A stretch of DNA of 54,814 bases, taken from positions 1-54,814 of the forward strand of contig JACPPG010000086.1 in assembly GCA_016191115.1 (NCBI GenBank), given 5' to 3'. The notes under the pieces were generated by a model. It was not told where the DNA came from. It saw only the letters and a list, made by a program, of their open reading frames with translations, and ran no database searches. Position numbers and translations under genes: made by a program. Below, piece after piece: positions 18,633 to 27,190 of this stretch (within the stretch, counting starts at the first letter, position 1; every line of letters starts with the position of its first letter). Source of the stretch: Planctomycetia bacterium. GTDB taxonomy: Bacteria; Planctomycetota; Planctomycetia; Pirellulales; JACPPG01.

Positions 18633-20201
18633 ATGAGTCACGCTAACGAGTCGACCCCGATGCGCCACATCGTGCCGCCCTTCCGTCCTTGGCGGCAGCG
18701 GTTAGTCGTGTGGGGCCTGGTCGCCCTGGGATGCCTGCTAGTGGTCGTCCTCACGTGGCGGCAGTTCTTCGTGTACGTCCCGCCCGGAAGGCACCTGGTC
18801 GTGATCGCCAACAACGGCGAGTCATTGCCTGAAGGCCAGGTGCTGGCCGAAGAGGGCCAAAAGGGCATTCTGAGCGAAGTGCAAGGCGAGGGTTGGCACT
18901 TCGTGATGCCCGTCATCTACTCGCGCGAGGTCGAGGAAAACACGGTCGTCCCGCCCGGCAAGGTGGGCATCAAGACGGCCCGCGGCGGCCGGCCGCTCCC
19001 TCCGGGCCGGCTGTTGGCCGAGCCCGGCGAGCAAGGCATCGAGCGGAAGGTGGTTCCGCCCGGCAGCTACCGCGTCAACCGTTACGGCTACGACGTCGAG
19101 CTGGTGCCGGCCACCGACATCAAGCCTGGTTTTGTCGGCGTGCTGCGCCGCCTGCTGGGCAAGGATGGCCAGGGCCGCTTTGCCGACGGCGACGAGGAGA
19201 AAGGCATTCTCCGCCAGGTGCTGCAACCTGGACTGTACTACATCAACACCAAGGAGTACGAAGTCGTGCCGTCGGAAGTCGGCATTTTCCAGACGACGTT
19301 CTTCTACGACGAAAAGCCGGCCCGCAACACGGCCATCACGTTCGTGTCCAAGGGCGGCTTCCAGATCAGCATGGACTGCACGGTGGAGTGGGAAATCCGG
19401 CCGGAGGAAATGCCCTCCTTGGTGGCCGAGTATGGCTCGCGGCAGGCGATCGAGCGTAACGTGATCGACGTGCAGGCGCACGCCATCGGCCGCGACAAGG
19501 GCATCGACTACGGCGTGCAGAACTTCCTGGAAGGGACGAAGCGCGAGGAATTCCAGCGCGACTTCACCACCGAACTGACGCGGGTGTGCAAGGAAAAGGA
19601 CGTCACCGTGCACTCGGCGTTCATCCGCAACATCGTGATCCCCGAGACGTATTTAAAGCCGATTCGCGAGAAGCAGATCGCCGCTGAGACCGAAATCACC
19701 AACAAGGCGAAGGAGGCCACGGCGCAAAGCGAGGCCGATGTCGAGCGCGAGCAACGCATGATCCCGCAGCGCGAGGCCGAGGTGCAGGCCGAAACCAAGC
19801 GCCTCGTGGCCGGCATCGACCGCGAGGTCGAGAACATCGGCATCCGCACCGAAACGGAAATCGACAAGATGAACGCCGAGTACCAGGCCCAGATCGCCTC
19901 GCTCGACGCGCAGCGGACTCAGACCCTCGGCGAGGCGCAGGCCCAGGTGACCCGGCTGGTCGAGACGGCCAAAAGCTCGCTCTACCAGTTGAAGATGCAG
20001 GTCTTCGGCAACGACGGCGAGGCCTTCCTGAAGTACTCGCTGGCCCAGGAGCTCAACCCGGCCATGGTGGTGCGGCTCTTCCAGAGCGGCCCGGGCACGT
20101 TCTGGACGAACATGGACGGCAAGGGCCTGAATTTCATGCTGCCGGCCGGCGGGGCGCAGCCGGCCGCCAAGGCGACGGGAGACCAGAAGCCGGGCAAATG
20201 A
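18633..20201 (+). CDS. SPFH/band 7 membrane protein, second of a tandem pair
   Basis: A 522-residue paralogue of the preceding gene. It has a transmembrane helix at about 25-47 and three repeat units beginning PPGRHLVVI, PPGKVGIKT and KPGFVGVLR, each ending in a GI.R.V..PG.Y.IN-like phrase (about 50-205). An SPFH domain lies at about 210-350. A coiled coil (about 345-450) contains the run EREQRMIPQREAEVQAE. AGGAAAG precedes ATG 18633. Flotillin-like proteins organise membranes and regulate proteases or transport. The repeat-SPFH-coiled-coil order resembles the general plan of the major vault protein, an analogy only. Confidence 0.85.
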   Translation: MSHANESTPMRHIVPPFRPWRQRLVVWGLVALGCLLVVVLTWRQFFVYVPPGRHLVVIANNGESLPEGQVLAEEGQKGILSEVQGEGWHFVMPVIYSREVEENTVVPPGKVGIKTARGGRPLPPGRLLAEPGEQGIERKVVPPGSYRVNRYGYDVELVPATDIKPGFVGVLRRLLGKDGQGRFADGDEEKGILRQVLQPGLYYINTKEYEVVPSEVGIFQTTFFYDEKPARNTAITFVSKGGFQISMDCTVEWEIRPEEMPSLVAEYGSRQAIERNVIDVQAHAIGRDKGIDYGVQNFLEGTKREEFQRDFTTELTRVCKEKDVTVHSAFIRNIVIPETYLKPIREKQIAAETEITNKAKEATAQSEADVEREQRMIPQREAEVQAETKRLVAGIDREVENIGIRTETEIDKMNAEYQAQIASLDAQRTQTLGEAQAQVTRLVETAKSSLYQLKMQVFGNDGEAFLKYSLAQELNPAMVVRLFQSGPGTFWTNMDGKGLNFMLPAGGAQPAAKATGDQKPGK

Positions 20202-20530
20202 CGCTTCGCGCGAGGACGCGCCCAAGGGAAAGCGAGGGCGAGGCTCCTGCCGAGCCGGGTGCGTGCAAGCTTGCGGGAATTGAGTCGCCTGGGCTCGGCG
20301 CCAGCCCCCGCGCCCTGTCGGCGAGCGTTGCGTAAATACTTGTTACTTCCTGCGTTTTGCCAACCGCTGGCGGCCGGATTGGCACTTGCCGCGACCCGGC
20401 TACCGCGTAAGCTACTGGTAGCGGGGCACGGCCGGCATTGACTCCGGCCCGCTGGCGCGGCGATTATGTCGACCGTAGTCAAATTGCGGCACGCGGCAAG
20501 CGTCTGTTTCACCCACACGAGAGCGCAGCT
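20202..20530. other. Intergenic region with candidate promoter
   Basis: This 329-base gap contains no supported gene. It has a six-base inverted repeat GCTACC/GGTAGC near 20399-20422 and, near its end, a candidate sigma70-like promoter for the small TPR gene. Confidence 0.5.
20438..20467 (+). promoter_or_regulatory. Candidate sigma70-like promoter
   Basis: TTGACT (20438-20443), 18-base spacer, GATTAT (20462-20467). Nine of twelve bases agree with consensus. It lies 64 bases upstream of the small TPR gene start. Confidence 0.35.
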
Positions 20531-20962
20531 ATGTCCTCGGCAGACGAATTCTCGCCGGTCGCGCCCAAGGGCAAGCGCGCAGCCAAGGCCGAGCCCTTCC
20601 CGAAGCAGCAGCTCGACTTCGACGTGGCCTTCTACGGCCGCATCCTCGAGCGGCAGCCCGACTACGTCGACGTCTTGCGGTGCCAGGGCGAATTGCTGTC
20701 GCGCAAGGGACTGCACGAGCTGGCGCTGGCGGTCGATCGACGCCTGGCCGAGCTTCTGCCGGCCGACTGCATCGTCCGCTACAACCTGGCTTGCAGCCTG
20801 GCCATGGGTGGCCACCGGCGCGAGGCGATCGCGGCGCTGCGGGCCGCCCTGGAGCGCGGCTACGACGATTTCGAGTACCTGGACGCAGACAGCGACCTCG
20901 ACGCGCTCCGCGAAGACCCAGCCTACCGTGCCCTCTTACGCGAGTATGGGATTCTCAACTGA
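20531..20962 (+). CDS. Small TPR-repeat protein
   Basis: A 143-residue protein with a charged N-terminus and tetratricopeptide-like helices (about residues 35-140; VLRCQGELLSRKGLHELAL and VRYNLACSLAMGGHRREAI). Its C-terminal DFEYLDADSDLDALREDPAY phrase matches the TPR-end motif seen in many planctomycete proteins. No signal peptide. ATG 20531 was chosen because the upstream frame contains the promoter-like region and lacks TPR character. Likely a cytoplasmic protein-interaction module; partner unknown. Confidence 0.75.
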   Translation: MSSADEFSPVAPKGKRAAKAEPFPKQQLDFDVAFYGRILERQPDYVDVLRCQGELLSRKGLHELALAVDRRLAELLPADCIVRYNLACSLAMGGHRREAIAALRAALERGYDDFEYLDADSDLDALREDPAYRALLREYGILN

Positions 20963-20980
20963 AGGCAGGAGCGTGATGCA

Positions 20981-21069
<89 letters not shown>

Positions 21070-21077
21070 GAGTCCCC

Positions 21078-21908
21078 ATGCTCCGCCTCGCCGCGCAGAT
21101 TGCCGAAGCGACCGCTTGTGTCCGCTCGCAATGGGACCGGCGGCCGCGCGTCGGGATCATTTTGGGCACGGGGCTGGGCAGTCTGGCGCGCGAGATTCGG
21201 GCCGAGGCCACGCTGGCCTACGAGGCCATTCCCCACTTCCCACGCTCCACCGCCGTCAGCCACGCCGGGCAGTTGGTGTGCGGTACCCTGGCCGGCACGC
21301 CGGTCGTCGCCATGGAGGGGCGTTTTCACGCCTACGAGGGCTACACGCACCAGCAGATCACTTTCCCGGTCCGCGTGATGAAGGCGCTGGGGGCCGACAC
21401 CCTCGTGGTCAGCAACGCCTGCGGCGGCATGAATCCCCTCTATCGCCGCGGCGACATCATGGTCATCGACGACCACATCAACCTGATGGGCGACAACCCG
21501 CTGATCGGCGCCAACGACGACGCGCTGGGCCCGCGCTTTCCCGACATGTCCTGCCCGTACGACCCGGCGCTCATCGAGCAGGCGCTCGAGATCGCCCGGC
21601 GCGAGAACTTCGTGGCCCACCAGGGTGTCTATGTGGCGGTGACCGGGCCAAACCTGGAAACGCGGGCCGAATACCGCTTCTTGCGGCGGATCGGGGCCGA
21701 CGTGGTGGGCATGTCGACCGTGCCGGAGGTGATCGTCGCCGTGCACGCCGCGATGCGCGTGCTGGGCCTGTCGATCGTCACCGACATGTGCCTCGCCGAC
21801 GCGCTCGAGCCGGCCAATATCGAGCTGATCCTCGCCACCGCGGCCGAAGCCGAGCCGAAGTTGCGGGCGATCGTGCTGGGCGTGGTCGGCGCGATGGCCG
21901 TCTCGTGA
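21078..21908 (+). CDS. punA: Purine nucleoside phosphorylase (trimeric class)
   Basis: A 276-residue enzyme of the trimeric PNP/MTAP family, which phosphorolyses purine nucleosides to base and ribose 1-phosphate for salvage. Visible motifs are GIILGTGLGS (phosphate loop), SHAGQLVCG, GRFHAYEGYT, VSNACGGMNP, the family motif GVYVAVTGPNLETRAE with the substrate-site Glu, and VGMSTVPEVIVA. Length and motifs are normal throughout. Start is ATG 21078. It is separated from ileS by a palindromic repeat, so co-transcription is uncertain. Confidence 0.93.
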   Translation: MLRLAAQIAEATACVRSQWDRRPRVGIILGTGLGSLAREIRAEATLAYEAIPHFPRSTAVSHAGQLVCGTLAGTPVVAMEGRFHAYEGYTHQQITFPVRVMKALGADTLVVSNACGGMNPLYRRGDIMVIDDHINLMGDNPLIGANDDALGPRFPDMSCPYDPALIEQALEIARRENFVAHQGVYVAVTGPNLETRAEYRFLRRIGADVVGMSTVPEVIVAVHAAMRVLGLSIVTDMCLADALEPANIELILATAAEAEPKLRAIVLGVVGAMAVS

Positions 21909-21930
21909 TATTCGTTGCCAGCTAAGAGCG

Positions 21931-22037
21931 GCCGCGGATTTTCGCGGATGACCGCGGATTGATGATAGAACGGGGACCAGTGTGCCGCAGACGCCCCACA
22001 GCGATGGAATCCGCGTTCAGCCGCGTTGATCCGCGGC
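21931..22037. repeat. CGCGGAT-type palindromic repeat
   Basis: Left arm 21931-21960 starts GCCGCGGATTTTCGCGGATG; right arm 22008-22037 is its imperfect inverse (30 bases, about six mismatches) around a 47-base loop. Both arms contain repeated CGCGGAT/ATCCGCG words. It fills much of the gap before ileS. Confidence 0.8.
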
Positions 22038-22130
22038 GCCTTAGTCCCACTCGCGCGGATTGAAAAAACCGGCCTTGCGTGGTCTACTCGCCGTTTCGCT
22101 GTCCATAAGCGCTAGCATGGCTGTGTGTTC

Positions 22131-25100
22131 ATGTTTCGCCCTGTTGCCTCGAACGTCGATTTTCCCGCCCAAGAGGAGGCGATCTTGCGCTTCTGGCGCG
22201 AGGGGAGAATCTACGAAAAGTCGCTCGAGCGGCGTAGTGGCCGGCCGCCGTTCGTGTTCTACGAAGGCCCGCCCACCGCCAACGGCCTGCCGCACCCGGG
22301 CCACTGCCTGACGCGCGCCATCAAGGACCTCTTTCCCCGCTACCGCACCATGCGCGGGTACTACTGCGAGCGGAAGGCCGGCTGGGACACGCACGGGCTG
22401 CCAGTCGAGGTCGAGGTGTGCAAGGAGCTGGGCATCCACGCCAAGGAGGAGATCGAGGCCTACGGCGTCGAGCCGTTCATCCACCGCTGCCAGCAGAGCG
22501 TGTTCCGCTACGTGCAAGAGTGGGAGCGGCTGACCGAACGGATCGGCTTCTGGATCAAGCTCGACGAGGCATACGTCACCTATCACGAGAGCTACATCGA
22601 GAGCGTGTGGTGGTCGTTGGCGAACCTGTTCAATTGCGGCCTTTTGTACCAGGGACACAAGATCGTCTGGTGGTGGGCGCAGGGGGGCACCGCGCTCAGC
22701 TCCGGCGAAGTCGGCCAGGGCTACCGGCAAGTGGCCGACCCCAGCGTTTACGTGCGCTTTCCGCTCTTGGACGACGCCGGCAAGCCGACCGAGACGAGCC
22801 TGTTGGTGTGGACCACCACGCCCTGGACGCTGCCGAGCAACCAGTTCGCGGCCGTGCACCCCGGCCTGGAGTATTCGGTCGTCGTCGACGAGCACGACGG
22901 CAAGACCGAGCGGCTGATCGTGGCGTCGGCCCTGGTCAAGGAAATCGGCGAGAAAGCCGGCCGTGAGCTGCGCGTCGAGCGGACGCTCTATGGGCGCGAT
23001 CTTATCGGGCGGCGGTACGTGCCGCCGTTTGACTACTACTACAAGACGCTCGGGACGGCCCAAGGACGGCTTCGCGCCGGCGGTGCACAACACGTCGCCT
23101 GGCGGATCGTGCCGGCCGAGTTCGTAACAACCGAGAGCGGCACAGGCGTCGTGCACCAAGCGCCCGCCTTCGGCGAGGTCGACTTCGACGTGCTGCGGGC
23201 CGAGATGGCACGATTCGTCGACGGCGCAGGACCGCAATTGCTCAACGCCGTCGCCCCCGACGGCAAGTTCACCGCCGAGGCGCCGGACTACGAAGGCCGC
23301 TGGGTCAAGGATTGCGACAAGGACATCACGCGCGATCTGAAACGCCGCGGCCTGCTGTTCCATCAGGAGCAGTACCTGCACGACTATCCGTTTTGCTGGC
23401 GGGCGGAAGAGGACCCGCTGATTCAGTACCCGCGGCGAAGCTGGTTCATCCGCACCTCGCAGTTCAAGGACCAGATGCTGGCCAACAACGCGCGGATCAA
23501 CTGGCTGCCCGAGCACATCAAGGAAGGCCGGTTCGGGAATTTCCTGGAAACGAACGTCGACTGGGCCCTGTCGCGCGAGCGGTTCTGGGGCACGCCGCTG
23601 CCGATCTGGGAATGCGAAGAAACCGGCCGGCACGAAGCGGTCGCCAGCTACGCCGAGCTGGTGGCCAAGCCGGGCGTCCGCGGCACCGAAGTGTGGGAAG
23701 CGGCCCGCCGCGCGAATCCGGAAATCTCCGAGCACCTGAAGGTCCACAAGCCGTACATCGACGAGATCACGTACGACTCGCCGTTCGCGCCGGGCGCGCG
23801 GATGCGCCGTGTGCCGGAGGTGATCGACTGCTGGTACGACTCCGGCGCGATGCCGTTTGCCCAGTGGGGCTACCCCCTCGAAGGGCGCGAGCGGTTCGCG
23901 GGCAATTTCCCGGCCGACTTCATCAGCGAAGCCCTCGACCAGACCCGCGGCTGGTTCTACAGCCAGTTGGCGATCAGCACGCTCTTGTTTGGCCCGCCGG
24001 CCGAAGATTTGAAATCTCGAATCTCAGATCTCAAATCTCAGATTCCCCCAACCCCCAACCCCCAACCCCTAACCCCTACTCCCTACCCGCACCCCTTCCG
24101 CAACTGCATCGTGCTGGGCCTGATGCTGGGCGAGGACGGGCAGAAGATGTCGAAGCAGAAGCGGAACTACCGCGAGCCGGCCGAGATCTTCGACCGCTAC
24201 GGGGCCGACGCCCTGCGGTGGTACTTCTTCGCCAACCAGCCGCCGTGGACGTCGATCCGCTACAACGAGCAGGCGATCAAGGACAGCATCCCCGAGTTCC
24301 TCTTGCGGCTGTGGAACATCTACAGCTTCCTGGTGATCTACGCCACGATCGACGGCTTTGACCCTGCCGCGGCGCTATCGGGCGACGTCGGGCAGCTTGC
24401 CCCCGACGTGCTCGCGCGGGCCGAGGGCTACCGGCCTATCGCCAAGCGGAGCGAGCTCGATCGGTGGATCGCCAGCGAGCTTGCCCGCACGGCCGCGGCC
24501 GTTACCGAGCGGATGGACGGGTACGACAATTATGGCGCCTGCTCGCGGCTCACGGCTTTTGTAGACGCCCTTTCGAATTGGTACGTCCGCCGCAGCCGCG
24601 AGCGGTTCTGGAGCAGCGAGCTGGCCGCGCCCGGCTCCGACAAGCTGGACGCCTACTGGACGCTGTACGAATGCCTGGTGACGACCGCGAAGCTGGTGGC
24701 GCCGTTCGTGCCCTTCATCGCCGAGACGCTGTGGCAGAACCTGGTCGTTGCCGTGTTCGGCGACCGGGCGCTTGAGAGCGTGCACTTGTGCGACTATCCG
24801 ACGGCCGAGGCGGCGCAAATCGACGAGCGGCTTTCGGCGCGGATGGCGCTTGTGCGCGATATCGTCTCGCTGGGCCGCAGCGCGCGGATGAACGCGAAGC
24901 TGAAAGTTCGCCAGCCGCTGGCGAAGGTAGAGGTGATCCTGGCCGGCGCGACGCACCGAGCTTGGCTCGAAGAGCACGGCGCGCTCGTGCGCGAGGAGTT
25001 GAACGTAAAGCAAGTGGAATACGCCGACAAGGCCGACCAGTACGTCAGCTACACCGTGCTACCGGACCTGAAACGGCTCGGCCCGCGGCTGGGCAAGCGA

Positions 25101-25583
25101 TTACCGGCCCTCAAGACGGCGCTCGCGGCGGCCGATGCGGCGACGTTGCTCGCGCGAATGGAAGTCGACGGCACCGTGCCGCTCGAACTGCCGGACGGGC
25201 CGGTCTCGCTCGATTCGCAAGATTTGCAAGTCCGCCTGCAAGCCAAGCCAGGCTGGGCCGCGGCCCATGGCCCCGGCGCGGTCGTGGTGCTGTCGACCGA
25301 GCTGACCGATGAGCTAGTGGCCGAGGGGCACGCCCGCGAGATCGTGCATGCGGTCCAAAATCTGCGCCGCGACAGCGGCTGCGAATACACCGACCGCATC
25401 GAGCTGGGCCTGGTGACCGAAGGCCCGGAGCTGTGCCGCGCGATCACCGACTTCGCCGACTACATCAAGGCCGAAACGCTGTGTACGCGGCTGGTGCTCG
25501 AGCCGCTAGCAGGCTGCGAGCCGGTCGAAGTCAAGATCGCCGGGCACGCTCTCACGATCTATCTTGTACGAAAGTCGTCGTAG
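22131..25583 (+). CDS. ileS: Isoleucyl-tRNA synthetase, type 2, with an in-frame repeat insertion
   Basis: A 1150-residue class I aminoacyl-tRNA synthetase. The HIGH signature is the variant HPGH within PTANGLPHPGH (near residue 50) and GWDTHGLPVEVEV follows. The CP1 editing domain spans about 200-400, and the KMSKS loop is KMSKQK near 673. The eukaryote-like motif set and length indicate the type 2 clade, which is often naturally less sensitive to mupirocin. Residues about 627-654 are a low-complexity insert (LKSRISDLKSQI then PTPNPQPLTPTPYP) between LLFGPPAED and PFRNCIVLG, where homologues run on directly. The frame is preserved. ATG 22131 was preferred to GTG 22125. Confidence 0.95.
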   Translation: MFRPVASNVDFPAQEEAILRFWREGRIYEKSLERRSGRPPFVFYEGPPTANGLPHPGHCLTRAIKDLFPRYRTMRGYYCERKAGWDTHGLPVEVEVCKELGIHAKEEIEAYGVEPFIHRCQQSVFRYVQEWERLTERIGFWIKLDEAYVTYHESYIESVWWSLANLFNCGLLYQGHKIVWWWAQGGTALSSGEVGQGYRQVADPSVYVRFPLLDDAGKPTETSLLVWTTTPWTLPSNQFAAVHPGLEYSVVVDEHDGKTERLIVASALVKEIGEKAGRELRVERTLYGRDLIGRRYVPPFDYYYKTLGTAQGRLRAGGAQHVAWRIVPAEFVTTESGTGVVHQAPAFGEVDFDVLRAEMARFVDGAGPQLLNAVAPDGKFTAEAPDYEGRWVKDCDKDITRDLKRRGLLFHQEQYLHDYPFCWRAEEDPLIQYPRRSWFIRTSQFKDQMLANNARINWLPEHIKEGRFGNFLETNVDWALSRERFWGTPLPIWECEETGRHEAVASYAELVAKPGVRGTEVWEAARRANPEISEHLKVHKPYIDEITYDSPFAPGARMRRVPEVIDCWYDSGAMPFAQWGYPLEGRERFAGNFPADFISEALDQTRGWFYSQLAISTLLFGPPAEDLKSRISDLKSQIPPTPNPQPLTPTPYPHPFRNCIVLGLMLGEDGQKMSKQKRNYREPAEIFDRYGADALRWYFFANQPPWTSIRYNEQAIKDSIPEFLLRLWNIYSFLVIYATIDGFDPAAALSGDVGQLAPDVLARAEGYRPIAKRSELDRWIASELARTAAAVTERMDGYDNYGACSRLTAFVDALSNWYVRRSRERFWSSELAAPGSDKLDAYWTLYECLVTTAKLVAPFVPFIAETLWQNLVVAVFGDRALESVHLCDYPTAEAAQIDERLSARMALVRDIVSLGRSARMNAKLKVRQPLAKVEVILAGATHRAWLEEHGALVREELNVKQVEYADKADQYVSYTVLPDLKRLGPRLGKRLPALKTALAAADAATLLARMEVDGTVPLELPDGPVSLDSQDLQVRLQAKPGWAAAHGPGAVVVLSTELTDELVAEGHAREIVHAVQNLRRDSGCEYTDRIELGLVTEGPELCRAITDFADYIKAETLCTRLVLEPLAGCEPVEVKIAGHALTIYLVRKSS
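24009..24092. repeat. Low-complexity repeat insert within ileS
   Basis: An 84-base segment with two parts: ATCTC/AAATCTC words, then telomere-like C-rich words (CCCCAACCCC, CTAACCCCTA). Its composition is unlike the flanking coding sequence and like intergenic repeat words elsewhere in the window. It adds 28 codons without breaking the frame. Confidence 0.8.
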
Positions 25584-25634
25584 ATAGTCGGCGCGGGCGT
25601 TGAAGAAAAGCTGCGAAATCTGCGTCATCTGTGG

Positions 25635-26321
25635 ATGTATTCTTCCGTGAACCAACCCCTAAGCCTGGCTGTGCTCATTTCCGGTGGCGGGACGACGCTG
25701 CGCAACTTGATCGAGCGGACCGCGGACGGCCGGCTGGATGCACGGATCGTCCTGGTCGTTTCCAGTTCGGCAAAGGCGGGCGGACTGAAGTTGGCCGCCG
25801 ATGCCGGCATCCCCACCCGCGTCTGCGAGCACGGCGATTTTGCCACCGATGCCGCCTTCGGCGATGCGGTATTCTCGGCCTGCCGCGAGGCCCAGGCTGA
25901 CCTCGTCGCGATGGGCGGCTTTCTCAAGTTCGCGCCCATACCCGCGGATTTCCAGAACCGCGTGATGAATATCCACCCGGCGCTCATACCGGCATTCTGC
26001 GGGCACGGCTTCTACGGCCCCCACGTGCACCAGGCGGTGCTCGACTACGGCGCCAAGATTTCAGGTTGCACGGCTCATTTCGTCGACAACCAGTACGACC
26101 ACGGTCCGATCATCCTGCAGCGGACCGTGACGGTGGCCGACGACGACACGCCCCAGACGCTCGCCGCGCGGGTCTTCGCAGCGGAGTGCGAGGCCTACCC
26201 GGAAGCGATCACATTGTTTGCCGCCGGCCGCCTGACGGTCGAAGGCCGCCGCGTTCGCGTATTCGGTAGGTCAGAGAAGACTCACCACGGAGACACGGAG
26301 GCACGGAGCGGAGAGCAATGA
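25635..26321 (+). CDS. purN: Phosphoribosylglycinamide formyltransferase
   Basis: A 228-residue GART family enzyme that transfers a formyl group from 10-formyltetrahydrofolate to GAR in purine synthesis. It shows the N-terminal VLISGGGTTLRNLIE (phosphate-binding loop), GGFLKFAP, the catalytic-region NIHPALIPAFCGHGFYG with the Asn/His pair, GCTAHFVDNQYDHGPIILQ with His and Asp, and the C-terminal helix. About the last 14 residues (KTHHGDTEARSGEQ) are translated from a CACCACGGAG repeat element rather than conserved sequence. The start could also be GTG 25650. It is convergent with a GNAT gene. Confidence 0.92.
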   Translation: MYSSVNQPLSLAVLISGGGTTLRNLIERTADGRLDARIVLVVSSSAKAGGLKLAADAGIPTRVCEHGDFATDAAFGDAVFSACREAQADLVAMGGFLKFAPIPADFQNRVMNIHPALIPAFCGHGFYGPHVHQAVLDYGAKISGCTAHFVDNQYDHGPIILQRTVTVADDDTPQTLAARVFAAECEAYPEAITLFAAGRLTVEGRRVRVFGRSEKTHHGDTEARSGEQ

Positions 26322-26452
26322 CGAATGTCTAAAGCCAAAAGAAACTCGAAGCTCGAATGACGAATGAAGTGGAGAGCTGCGAGCGTGGTGATCTCAATTC
26401 GGATTTCGTGCTTCGGATTTCTTTAGACATTTGGCTTTAGACATTCGTCATT
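26279..26452. repeat. Palindromic mosaic between convergent purN and GNAT genes
   Basis: Begins with the family A outer arm (GACTCACCACGGAGACACGG) inside the 3' end of purN. It continues with a perfect 20-base inverted repeat: AATGACGAATGTCTAAAGCC at 26317-26336 and its complement at 26433-26452. Between them lie weaker inverted words (CTCGAAGCTCGAAT / ATTTCGTGCTTCGGAT). Could also terminate both flanking genes. Confidence 0.8.
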
Positions 26453-26975
26453 CGTCCGGTTCTCTCGCGCGTCCCGCGGCCGGTACATAGCCTAACGCTT
26501 CGTAGAACCGCACCGCGCGGGTCCACGCCGCGTGCGTTTCCAGCACGATGCGCCGGTGGCCTAGAGCCCAGCATTTGGCCTCCAGGGCCGCGACCAATAG
26601 CCGGCCCACGCCACGGCGGCGCCAAGTGGGCAGGACACACAGCCAATGGATTGCCGGCACGGCGCCGGGACCCGTGCCGCGCATCGCCAGCGTCACCGTG
26701 CCGACCGGCATGGTGGTTCCCGTTGGCGCGTCACTCGCTTCGGCAAACCACAGCCGGTCGGCCGACCACCACGGCTTGTCGGTCAGCTCGGCGGCAAAGT
26801 CGGCTTCGTCCCAGCGGCGAACACCGACAGTCTCGCGGGCGAAGGCGCGGTGCCGCAGGTCGAGCCACAGCGGGATGTCCTCCGGACCGCGGAACTGGCG
26901 AAGTTCGATGCCCGGCAGATCGCCAGGCTCGGGCGGCGACAGGAGCGATTTGCTCAATTGCAGAATGATCCCCAT
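26448..26975 (-). CDS. GNAT-family N-acetyltransferase
   Basis: A 175-residue acetyltransferase. The acetyl-CoA pyrophosphate-binding loop is TWRRRGVGRLL within VLPTWRRRGVGRLLVAAL, and the C-terminal helix reads RAVRFYEALGYVP, typical of the family. Earlier motifs include LWLDLRHRAFA. ATG 26975 is chosen; ATG 26984 and an open frame to 27077 are alternatives. It is divergent from the BMC operon and overlaps the edge of the palindromic mosaic at its 3' end. Substrate unknown; no clear link to the compartment. Confidence 0.8.
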   Translation of the reverse strand: MGIILQLSKSLLSPPEPGDLPGIELRQFRGPEDIPLWLDLRHRAFARETVGVRRWDEADFAAELTDKPWWSADRLWFAEASDAPTGTTMPVGTVTLAMRGTGPGAVPAIHWLCVLPTWRRRGVGRLLVAALEAKCWALGHRRIVLETHAAWTRAVRFYEALGYVPAAGRAREPDE

Positions 26976-27114
26976 TCGGGCCATTGTCCAAAGATCGAGC
27001 TGGTCCCCGAACCCACTCCTCCAGGTGGTGGGCGGATTGCCAGAAACTCGAGAATCTCGAGCGGAACAAGGAGCCATTATGCCAGTTTATGCTTATATTA
27101 TTTCATTTTAGTGA

Positions 27115-27143
27115 TTGAAATCATTTATGTATGCGCACATAAT
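27115..27143 (+). promoter_or_regulatory. Promoter of the BMC operon
   Basis: TTGAAA (27115-27120), a 17-base spacer and CATAAT (27138-27143), ten of twelve bases matching the sigma70 consensus, in an unusually AT-rich stretch (about 27075-27145). It points at the DeoR-type regulator gene 48 bases downstream. Confidence 0.65.
27125..27142. promoter_or_regulatory. Palindromic operator candidate
   Basis: TTATGTATGCGCACATAA is an 18-base near-perfect palindrome overlapping the spacer and -10 box of the BMC promoter. That placement fits a repressor site, most simply for the adjacent DeoR-family regulator. A second inverted repeat, ATTTCA/TGAAAT, lies just upstream (about 27100-27121). Confidence 0.5.
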
Positions 27144-27190
27144 GGCGGCCGGGGCGTTCCTTTTGCCATCTGGGCCTTTGGCGGGGTCGA

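Noticed and set aside
24040..24092. Telomere-like CCCTAA words as evidence of a linear end or contamination
   Set aside because: They lie within an intact in-frame ileS and fit the intergenic repeat words of this genome.
24009..24092. Possible frameshift or pseudogene in ileS
   Set aside because: The insert is a multiple of three, the frame is maintained, and both catalytic motifs are intact.
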